From assembly GCA_946484195.1 (NCBI GenBank), contig CAMLSW010000005.1, positions 1 through 39,670 on the forward strand: a stretch of 39,670 nucleotides of DNA, in the 5' to 3' direction. Under the pieces are notes generated by a model. The model was given only the letters and a program-made list of their open reading frames with translations, was not told where the DNA came from and searched no databases. Shown piece by piece: positions 1 through 7,769 of this stretch. Position numbers and translations under genes: made by a program. Each line of letters begins with the position of its first letter. Positions within the stretch are counted from its first letter, which is position 1. This DNA comes from an uncultured Clostridia bacterium. GTDB taxonomy: Bacteria > Bacillota > Clostridia > Christensenellales > UBA1242.

Positions 1-219
1 TTATCCACATCTTTTATTTTTAAAATCAAGTTTTTAAAATTTTTAGTTTAATTTTTTGTTTAATTTATTATATTTTTTCTAATTATTTTTGTGATTATTG
101 TCGTTTTTGTGATTTTACATTAAATTAAGTCAAAAAAATAGCTGTTAAACGCTTAATATCTAGCAAATCGTTTGCAAAAAAATCTCATTTATAGTAAAAT
201 AAAAAACAAGGAGTATATT

Positions 220-786
220 ATGAATGAGATGATAGATGAAATCAAACTCTCTTGTGAAGAGGAGATTGATAAAGCGATTAGTCACCAACTAAATGAATAT
301 CTTGTTATAAGAGCAGGAAGAGCCAATCCACATATATTAGATAAAGTTTACATTGACTACTACGGCGTGCCTACACCAATAAAAAATATGGCAAGCATCA
401 CTGTTCCAGAGGCTAGAATACTTGCAATATCAGTTTGGGACCAATCTCAAGTTAAAAACGTTGTAAAAGCAATAACTGCTGCTGACCTTGGTGTAAACCC
501 TAATGAAGATGGTAAAGTTATAAGGTTGATATTCCCAGCCCTTACTGAAGAGCGTAGAAAAGAACTTGTAAAGGGCATAAAGAAGATTGCAGAGGACACT
601 AAAATTGCAGTAAGAAGTGCAAGACGCGATGCAATGGATATGATAAAAGACCTTGAGAAAAATGGCGAGATTTCAGAAGATGAGCGCAATCTTTATGAAG
701 ACGATATACAAAAAATGGTCGACAAAGCTTGTGAGAAAATAGATGATAATTGCAAAATCAAAGAGAAGGAAATAATGGAGGTATAA
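220..786 (+). CDS. frr: Ribosome recycling factor
   Basis: RRF motifs (IRAGRANPHILDKVYIDYYGVPTPI...; FPALTEERRKELVK). The track ORF starts at TTG 172, but ATG at 220 has a good SD (aaggag) upstream. Confidence 0.95.
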   Translation: MNEMIDEIKLSCEEEIDKAISHQLNEYLVIRAGRANPHILDKVYIDYYGVPTPIKNMASITVPEARILAISVWDQSQVKNVVKAITAADLGVNPNEDGKVIRLIFPALTEERRKELVKGIKKIAEDTKIAVRSARRDAMDMIKDLEKNGEISEDERNLYEDDIQKMVDKACEKIDDNCKIKEKEIMEV

Positions 787-843
787 TTTTTAAGAACATC
801 GATTCCATTTATTTTCGTATAATGTAATTAAAAGGAATTTTGT

Positions 844-1542
844 ATGGCAGAAAAAATAAAGAAGATACCAACTCACATAGCAATAATTATGGACGGCAAT
901 GGCAGATGGGCTACAAGGCGAGGTTTACCTAGGAATGTCGGACATAGAGAGGGTGTAAAGGCTATAGAAAGGACGGTGCTTGCCTGCTTAAAGTTTGGTA
1001 TCAAATACTGTACATTTTTTGCTTTTTCAACTGAAAACTGGAAGCGAAGCAAAGAAGAGATAAATGGTATTTTTGATTTGATTAGAGATTATATCAAGAA
1101 AGAAGATAATATATTTGAAAAAAATCAGATAAAACTTAGCTCTATTGGTTATCTTGAGCCATTTCCTGACGACCTAAAATCAGCTCTTGCTGATATGAAG
1201 GAAAAGACCAAAAATTATGATAGAATGCAGGTGACGCTAGCATTAAATTATGGTGGTAGAGATGACATTGTTAGAGCGGTGAATAGCCTCATAAAACAAG
1301 GCAATAATAATATTACAGAAAAAGACTTACTTGACCAGCTAGACACCAAGATTATTCCAGAGCCTGATTTTGTACTACGAACAAGTGGCGAAATGAGAAT
1401 ATCCAATTTTATGTTATATCAAATGGCATATAGCGAACTTTATTTTCCTAAAGTGCTATGGCCAGATTTTAATGAAAAACATCTTTATAAGGCATTAAAA
1501 ATTTATCAAAAAAGAAACAGAAGATATGGAGGTTTATCTTGA
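844..1542 (+). CDS. uppS: Isoprenyl (undecaprenyl) diphosphate synthase
   Basis: HIAIIMDGNGRWA, FSTENWKR, LRTSGEMRISNFMLYQMAYSELYF motifs; follows frr. Confidence 0.95.
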   Translation: MAEKIKKIPTHIAIIMDGNGRWATRRGLPRNVGHREGVKAIERTVLACLKFGIKYCTFFAFSTENWKRSKEEINGIFDLIRDYIKKEDNIFEKNQIKLSSIGYLEPFPDDLKSALADMKEKTKNYDRMQVTLALNYGGRDDIVRAVNSLIKQGNNNITEKDLLDQLDTKIIPEPDFVLRTSGEMRISNFMLYQMAYSELYFPKVLWPDFNEKHLYKALKIYQKRNRRYGGLS

Positions 1543-2510
1543 AAACAAGAAGTTTGACATCAATTATAATCGTGCTGATACTTGCTCTAGCATTTGTGTT
1601 AAAAATGCTTGTAAGCAATTACTTCTTTGATGTATTAATTTTAGCAGTAGCTTGTATCGCTTGCTATGAGGCATCAAAAATATTTACAAAAATGGGCAAA
1701 TTTAATGACACTATAATGGCAACGTTGTCACCAGCGGTGATAATGCTTGTTATGCTCATATGTCTTGCTTTTGACTCATCTTTAGGACTAATTTATACCT
1801 TAGTTATTTGCGTCGCAACCATTGTTGTTCTATTTGGCATCACATTTGCTTTGCCATTTATTAGATATAGAGCAACTAGAAATGAAATGAGAACAAGACA
1901 AATGGACAAGTCTATGACAGTTACAAAATACTCAATAATAAAATCGCTCAACACTGCAGTAGTATTTTTGTACCCAGCATTTTTATTGTTATTTTTAACG
2001 CTCATAAATCATTTTGAGGATATGACAACGTCGTTCCCAGCACTTGCAGGCTTTGATGGATGGGTTTCGTTTATAGTGCTGTTATTTGCCTTTCTTATTC
2101 CTATATTTACCGATACTTTTGCCTATCTTACAGGTGGACTTATTGAAGGCAAAAAGCTCGCTCCAAAGATTAGTCCTAAAAAGACTATTTCAGGTGCAGT
2201 TGGCGGGCTGTTATGGTGCGTACTGCTTTGCGTAACAATCTTCTATCTGCTTTCATCAATACCTTCAATAGCTTCTATTTTAAGCGATGCAGGCATAGTT
2301 GTATGGAAGGTTATTATAATTTCATTCCTAGGCTCTATCATAAGCCAGCTTGGTGATTTGTTTGAAAGTTATCTAAAAAGAAGTGCCAACGTCAAAGACT
2401 CTGGCAAAATCCTGCCAGGGCACGGTGGTATGCTTGACCGCTTTGACTCCTATATATTTGTAGCGCCATTTATTCTTATAGCTTTTAGTATATTATTTGC
2501 TGTATTATAG
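1539..2510 (+). CDS. cdsA: Phosphatidate cytidylyltransferase, TTG start
   Basis: Polytopic; C-terminal signature GDLFESYLKRSANVKDSGKILPGHGGMLDRFDS; overlaps uppS stop. Confidence 0.93.
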   Translation: MKTRSLTSIIIVLILALAFVLKMLVSNYFFDVLILAVACIACYEASKIFTKMGKFNDTIMATLSPAVIMLVMLICLAFDSSLGLIYTLVICVATIVVLFGITFALPFIRYRATRNEMRTRQMDKSMTVTKYSIIKSLNTAVVFLYPAFLLLFLTLINHFEDMTTSFPALAGFDGWVSFIVLLFAFLIPIFTDTFAYLTGGLIEGKKLAPKISPKKTISGAVGGLLWCVLLCVTIFYLLSSIPSIASILSDAGIVVWKVIIISFLGSIISQLGDLFESYLKRSANVKDSGKILPGHGGMLDRFDSYIFVAPFILIAFSILFAVL

Positions 2511-2581
2511 TAAAATAATATAGCGCTATCTAATGATATCATTTGCGTTTGACAATTTATTTACAAGTTAAGAGAGGTTAA

Positions 2582-3832
2582 ATGATATTTTTGTATATCA
2601 TTTTGGCTATAGCGGTATTGCTCTTAATGGTGTTGATACACGAATTTGGGCATTATGTAATAGGCAGAATGTTGAATTTTAAAATAACAGAATTTTCAGT
2701 TGGCTTTGGTAAAGCCATCTTTTCTCGTAAAAACAAAAGGGGAGAGCTGATATCGCTACGAATTTTTCCGCTAGGTGGATATTGTGCATTTGCTGGCGAA
2801 GACGAAACCAACCCTGACGACAAGGAGGCTTTTACAAATCAAGCTCCTTGGAAGAGAATTTTGGTGTTTTTGGCAGGTGTAACTTTTAACTTTGCTACAG
2901 CTGTTATTTTTTCATTGATACTTCTTTGCACAGTTGGTTATGACATTCCGCAAGTTACCACTAATTTCAGCTTAGACGCTCAGTCATACACAGATGTATA
3001 TGGCGAAAAAATTAATGGACAAGTTGTAAGTGTCAATTCCTACCTTGATAATCTTCCAGAGGGTACTGAAGTTTTGCAACCTGGTGATATTATTATATCT
3101 ATAGACGGCGAAAAGATTGATTTTGCATATGGCTCCTTATATGGCGATTTGCGTACTACAGAGTTTAATAAAATACAAGATTACTTAGAGGAAGAAGAGG
3201 CAAAAGCTAAAGCTAATGAGGAAGAATTTGATATAGTTACGGCATTTAATAATTACTCAATAAACAATTTTTCATCTATGACAACTGCTACAGTTAAACG
3301 CAATGGAGAATACATTGACAATGTATATCTTGGCTTTTATCTATTACAAACACAAGTAGCATCTGGCAGTGACGAAAATGGTCAAACAACCTACGAAATA
3401 GAAAATAGATTTTGTTTTGACTCCAATGTAGAGGCGTATGTTCATACATTTGGAGAGGCTCTTGAGCGGGCTGTGCCATTCGCAATAGGGCTTGCCTGGG
3501 TTGTGCTGAAATCTTTATGGCTTTTAATAACATTCCAGCTTCCGCTATCAATGATAGGGGGACCGCTGACAACTATTCAGACCATTGCCGTTACAACACA
3601 AACAAATCTAGCAAATATGCTTATTTTGTTGCCGGCAATATCAGCTAACCTTGCGATATTTAATATTCTTCCAATACCAGCACTTGATGGCGCTCATATT
3701 CTTTTTACATCAATTGAGGCAGTGCGAAAGAAACCTATAAAACGCGAAACTGAAAATATGATTCATATGATTGGCTTGTTTATTCTATTTGGTTTTGTTG
3801 TTTTAGTTGACATCTTGCATTTTCTGTTATAA
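2582..3832 (+). CDS. rseP: RIP-type site-2 zinc metalloprotease
   Basis: HEFGH motif near N-terminus, PDZ-like middle, NILPIPALDGAHILF near C-terminus. Confidence 0.92.
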   Translation: MIFLYIILAIAVLLLMVLIHEFGHYVIGRMLNFKITEFSVGFGKAIFSRKNKRGELISLRIFPLGGYCAFAGEDETNPDDKEAFTNQAPWKRILVFLAGVTFNFATAVIFSLILLCTVGYDIPQVTTNFSLDAQSYTDVYGEKINGQVVSVNSYLDNLPEGTEVLQPGDIIISIDGEKIDFAYGSLYGDLRTTEFNKIQDYLEEEEAKAKANEEEFDIVTAFNNYSINNFSSMTTATVKRNGEYIDNVYLGFYLLQTQVASGSDENGQTTYEIENRFCFDSNVEAYVHTFGEALERAVPFAIGLAWVVLKSLWLLITFQLPLSMIGGPLTTIQTIAVTTQTNLANMLILLPAISANLAIFNILPIPALDGAHILFTSIEAVRKKPIKRETENMIHMIGLFILFGFVVLVDILHFLL

Positions 3833-3841
3833 AATAATAGA

Positions 3842-5407
3842 ATGATAAATTTAATAGAGAAAATTAACGAAAAGTATCAAAATAAATATAGTTATCTGAA
3901 ATTATATAATGTTATGTACGATAAAAACTTAAAGGAATGTACTATTACTTTTTTATATCCATATTTGATAGATGAAATAAGCGTTGAAAACAAAAACGAA
4001 ATCTTAGATTTTGTAAAAGGGACGCTAGATCTTGAAGGTGAGGTAAAAATAAAATTAAAAAAAAGTTACCTTGATGAAAGACTTATAACTGAAGATATAG
4101 TAGAGTTTTTTAAAGAGCAAAAGAAAGGTTTAGTTCCATATATTTCGCTTGATAATATTAAAGTTTCACATAAAGACCTTGACGTCTTTATCGATATTAA
4201 CATAAACCAAGATATTCTATCACTAATAGATGAGTTTGATTTAAAAACTCAACTTGCCTCATACCTTGATAGACTTTATGTTGCAAAGTTTATAATAAAT
4301 ATTGTTGAAAATGAAGAGGTCTTGCCAGAAGAAATAGAGTGCGATGATGTATTGCCACCACTTACGAAGGCAAGAAGATATAATGTACTTCCAGAGAAAA
4401 GGCTAATCGGCTCAGAAATTATACCAAAACCTGAATACATAAAGGATAATCATAAGCAAAAAACTTCGGTTATACTTGCAGGCTTTATGTCCAACATAAG
4501 TCAAAAAAGGTTTGTTATTAAAAAAGGCAAAAGGGCAGGAGAAGAAAAAGCTTTATATAATTTTGTCATTAAAGATATTGACGGAACTATTGATTGTGTC
4601 TATTTTTGTCCAAAAACTCACGAAAAGGACATTGACGCGCTAGAAGATAACACGTTTATCCTATGTGTTGGAGATTTAAAGACTGGTATAACAAGCAAAC
4701 TTACATACTACATTAAAAGAATTACCCTTGCAAGCCCGCTATTTGAGGAGGCAAAAAAGGAAGAGGATTTAACAGCAGAAAGAATGTTGCAAAGTCATAA
4801 ACAGGTGGTTTTTCCTGATATGCTTCCTAGAAGTACTCAAGAATTTTTGTTCGACCAGAAAGCCGACTATAATGACTTCATTTTGAAAAATAATATCGTT
4901 GTATTTGACTTAGAAACTACAGGACTTGACCCAGACCTATGCGAAATTACTGAGATAGGAGCGGTAAAAATAGAACACGGCGAGATTACAGAGCGTTTTT
5001 CAAGCTTTGCAAAGCCAAAGTTTCCTATACCGCTTGAAGTGCAAGAGCTGACTAATATCACCAACGATATGGTTGCAAAAGCGCCTAAAATTGAGGATGT
5101 TATCATAGACTTTTATGAGTGGTCAAAGGATTGTATTATAAGTGGTTACAACATTGTCGGCTTTGACTTAAAATTTGTCAAAAAGATAACCAATAAATTA
5201 AATTTGCCATTTAATAATACAGTTATAGACACCTTTATTGTGGCAAAGCAGGCAAACATCCATCCAGCAAATTACAAGCTCGGTTCAGTTGTAAAGTATT
5301 TGGGATTAAAATTAGAAGGTGCTCACAGGGCTTTTAACGATGCCTATGCAACGGCTCAGGTGCTTATGGAACTTAATAGGAAGAAACCAAAGGAGTCAAA
5401 TGACTAA
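3842..5407 (+). CDS. PolC-like protein containing only N-terminal domain, OB domain and DEDDh 3'-5' exonuclease (no PHP, no polymerase)
   Basis: OB-like segment (KTSVILAGFMSNISQKRFV...LYNFVIKDIDGTIDCVYF); exonuclease motifs VFDLETTGL, ISGYNIVGFDLKFV, HRAFNDAYATAQVL; sits in the polC position between rseP and rimP; ends at 521 aa. Confidence 0.85.
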   Translation: MINLIEKINEKYQNKYSYLKLYNVMYDKNLKECTITFLYPYLIDEISVENKNEILDFVKGTLDLEGEVKIKLKKSYLDERLITEDIVEFFKEQKKGLVPYISLDNIKVSHKDLDVFIDININQDILSLIDEFDLKTQLASYLDRLYVAKFIINIVENEEVLPEEIECDDVLPPLTKARRYNVLPEKRLIGSEIIPKPEYIKDNHKQKTSVILAGFMSNISQKRFVIKKGKRAGEEKALYNFVIKDIDGTIDCVYFCPKTHEKDIDALEDNTFILCVGDLKTGITSKLTYYIKRITLASPLFEEAKKEEDLTAERMLQSHKQVVFPDMLPRSTQEFLFDQKADYNDFILKNNIVVFDLETTGLDPDLCEITEIGAVKIEHGEITERFSSFAKPKFPIPLEVQELTNITNDMVAKAPKIEDVIIDFYEWSKDCIISGYNIVGFDLKFVKKITNKLNLPFNNTVIDTFIVAKQANIHPANYKLGSVVKYLGLKLEGAHRAFNDAYATAQVLMELNRKKPKESND

Positions 5408-5484
5408 TATTTTTTAAAAAGTCAAGAAAAATCGAAGAATTTTTTAAAAAATCAAAAAACTTTTTAAATTTTTTATAAATATAC

Positions 5485-5513
5485 TTGATTTTTGTATATA
5501 TATTTGATATAAT
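5485..5513 (+). promoter_or_regulatory. Sigma-A-type promoter upstream of rimP
   Basis: TTGATT (5485-5490), 17-nt spacer, TATAAT (5508-5513). Confidence 0.6.
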
Positions 5514-5527
5514 ATAAGAGACTAGAA

Positions 5528-5563
5528 AGTAGGGAGCGTGCAAATTTTGCAACGCTCCCTACT
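5528..5563 (+). promoter_or_regulatory. Strong hairpin in the rimP 5' UTR
   Basis: AGTAGGGAGCGT (5528-5539) is an exact inverted repeat of ACGCTCCCTACT (5552-5563); lies between the promoter and the SD at about 5570. Confidence 0.7.
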
Positions 5564-5580
5564 TCGTAGTGGAGGTAAAA

Positions 5581-6042
5581 TTGGCAAGTAAAGTAAAAAC
5601 AATATGTGAAGAAAAAGTTGTACCTGTAATTGAAAATATGGGATACGAAGTGGTTGAAGTGGAATACGTAAAAAAGTCGGATGGTATGAACCTAACCTTT
5701 TATATCGACAATGAAAAGGGCGTTCAAATTGAAGATTGCGAAAAGGTTTCTAAGGCAATAGATAGCCTTTTAGATGAACTTAATCCAACTGATGACAGTC
5801 CTTATATTTTAAGTGTAAGCTCACCAGGGCTTGATAGACCACTTAAAAGCGACCGAGACTTAAAGAGAAATATTGATAAAGAAATTTCTATAACACTATT
5901 TGCAAAGCTAGATGGTCAAAAGAAATTTGAAGGTAAACTAATTAATTTTGACGAAAAGACAATAACTATTTCAGTACAAGACAAAGCTTTGACTATTGAA
6001 CGTGAAAAGATAGCACATATTGTGCCTATAATAAAATTTTAA
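5581..6042 (+). CDS. rimP: Ribosome maturation factor RimP
   Basis: RimP-like sequence (VVEVEYVKKSDGMNLTFYIDNEKGVQIEDCEKVSKAIDSLLDE...SVSSPGLDRPL). TTG at 5581 preceded by ggaggt preferred over the GTG at 5569. Confidence 0.93.
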   Translation: MASKVKTICEEKVVPVIENMGYEVVEVEYVKKSDGMNLTFYIDNEKGVQIEDCEKVSKAIDSLLDELNPTDDSPYILSVSSPGLDRPLKSDRDLKRNIDKEISITLFAKLDGQKKFEGKLINFDEKTITISVQDKALTIEREKIAHIVPIIKF

Positions 6043-6052
6043 GGAGATAAAT

Positions 6053-7216
6053 ATGATTAATAAAGATTTCTTTCAAGCATTAGAAGACTTAGAAGCAGAG
6101 AAAAAGATTGATAAAGACACATTTATTACAACTCTTGAAACAGCATTAACTTCTGCATATAAAAAAATGTACGGGCAGGCAAAGTCGGCTATGGTAAAAC
6201 TAAATCCAGAGAAGGCCACTATCAAGATCTACTCATACAAAACTGTTGTAGACGAGGTTCAAGACCCTGACAAAGAAATTTCATTGTCAGAGGCAAGACT
6301 TATTAAGAAGTCTTATAAGGTTGGAGATATTGTAACTACTGAAGAGTCAACTAAAGACTTTGGAAGGATAGCTGCGCAGACAGCTAAGCAAGTTGTAATG
6401 CAAAAACTTAAGGAAATGGAAAGACAAATGGCATTATCAGAGTTGTCTGAAAAAGAAGATGAGCTGCTTACAACAATTGTTAAGCGTATAGATAATGGTA
6501 CAGTCTATGTTCAAATCTCAAATACTCATACCGAAGGCGTTATGCTTCCATCAGACCAAATACCAGGCGAGAAGTTTAATGTTGGTGATAGAGTGAAAGT
6601 TTACGTTAAAAAGATAAAGGACTCATTTAAAGGCACTCAAATACAAGTTACAAGAAGTAATGTTGGCTTTGTAAGAAAACTTTTTGAGCTTGAAATACCT
6701 GAGGTAGCATCTGGAGATATAGTTATAAAGAATATAGCTAGGGACCCAGGCAACAGAACAAAAGTTGCTCTGCAAACCGCAAAACCAAATCTTGACCCTA
6801 TTGGAACTTGTGTAGGATTTCACGGACAGAGGATTGACACTATCTCTTCTGAGTTAAATGGAGAAAAGATTGACTTGATTGAATACAGCGACGATCCACT
6901 TGAATATATTGCAAAGGCGCTCAGTCCTGCAAAGGTTATAAGTGTTGAGACTAATGAAAGTCTCCATTCTTCAAGAGTTATTGTTCCAGACGATAAATTG
7001 TCTTTGGCTATTGGCAAAAACGGACAAAATGTGCGTTTGGCAGCAAGATTGACTGGCTGGAAGATAGAGGTTAAACCTGAGAGTGCAACATCAATTCAAG
7101 AATTAAAAGAACCTGAATATGAACTTACCGAGCTTAATGACGAAGATGCTTTCCAAGGCTTAAGTGATCTCGAGGAACTTGAAGAAATAAAACCACTTGA
7201 TGATGACGAAGAATAA
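6053..7216 (+). CDS. nusA: Transcription termination/antitermination protein NusA
   Basis: S1 and KH signatures (RIAAQTAKQVVMQKLKE; DPIGTCVGFHGQRI; LSLAIGKNGQNVRLAARLTGWKI). Confidence 0.96.
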   Translation: MINKDFFQALEDLEAEKKIDKDTFITTLETALTSAYKKMYGQAKSAMVKLNPEKATIKIYSYKTVVDEVQDPDKEISLSEARLIKKSYKVGDIVTTEESTKDFGRIAAQTAKQVVMQKLKEMERQMALSELSEKEDELLTTIVKRIDNGTVYVQISNTHTEGVMLPSDQIPGEKFNVGDRVKVYVKKIKDSFKGTQIQVTRSNVGFVRKLFELEIPEVASGDIVIKNIARDPGNRTKVALQTAKPNLDPIGTCVGFHGQRIDTISSELNGEKIDLIEYSDDPLEYIAKALSPAKVISVETNESLHSSRVIVPDDKLSLAIGKNGQNVRLAARLTGWKIEVKPESATSIQELKEPEYELTELNDEDAFQGLSDLEELEEIKPLDDDEE

Positions 7217-7225
7217 GGTGGGACT

Positions 7226-7477
7226 ATGGATAAACTTAGAATGTGCATAGCTTGCCGGGCTATGAAAGATAAGAGAGATTTACTTCGCATTGTAAAAGAT
7301 AAAACAGGCGAGATAAGCGTAGATAACTCTGGCAAGAAAAATGGAAGAGGCGCATATATTTGCAAAGACGAGGAATGTCTTAAAAAACTTGAAAAGCAAA
7401 AACTCTTGAACAAAACTTTTAAGACTAATGTGGACGATGAAGTTTATAAAAAGATAAGAGAGGAGATAGTTGGATAA
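7226..7477 (+). CDS. ylxR: YlxR family RNA-binding protein
   Basis: CIACRAMKDKRDLLRIV...GRGAYICKDEECL; between nusA and infB. Confidence 0.9.
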   Translation: MDKLRMCIACRAMKDKRDLLRIVKDKTGEISVDNSGKKNGRGAYICKDEECLKKLEKQKLLNKTFKTNVDDEVYKKIREEIVG

Positions 7478-7757
7478 AATAAAACTTCAAGGCTATATCA
7501 ATATAGCAAAAAAAGCTGGTTATGTTATAATAGGTGGAGATAAGTTATATAATTATAACAAAAAATTATACCTTGTTATCTATAGCAAAGACGCTAGTAA
7601 AAACACATTAAAAGTTGTAGAAAAACTGAAACAAAGAGATATTCCTGTTATCACTTTAGAAAATCTAGAGGATATAATGAATATAAAGAACTGCAAAATA
7701 ATAGCAATCAAGAATAAAAATTTAAGTGACATTATTTTAGATGCGATAAATAATTAA
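7470..7757 (+). CDS. ylxQ: L7Ae-type ribosomal protein family (YlxQ-like)
   Basis: Small L7Ae-like protein (IAKKAGYVIIGGDKLYNY...), conserved position before infB. Confidence 0.8.
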   Translation: MDKIKLQGYINIAKKAGYVIIGGDKLYNYNKKLYLVIYSKDASKNTLKVVEKLKQRDIPVITLENLEDIMNIKNCKIIAIKNKNLSDIILDAINN

Positions 7758-7769
7758 AAGGAGTCAATA

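Noticed and set aside
1-9. TTATCCACA, a perfect DnaA-box sequence at the window start
   Set aside because: Single 9-mer with no cluster, no dnaA/dnaN nearby and at the window edge; cannot support an origin or regulatory call.
447-689. Antisense ORFs across the window (e.g. 447-689, 1793-2005, 4867-5106, 8081-8467, 9041-9433, 18029-18409, 24965-25297, 29262-29576)
   Set aside because: Each lies opposite a well-identified conserved gene with low-complexity shadow translations and no SD or homology; treated as spurious.
5408-5568. Hidden remainder or frameshift of polC after the stop
   Set aside because: The interval is only 161 bp, AT-rich and non-coding, directly followed by rimP; cannot hold PHP or polymerase domains.
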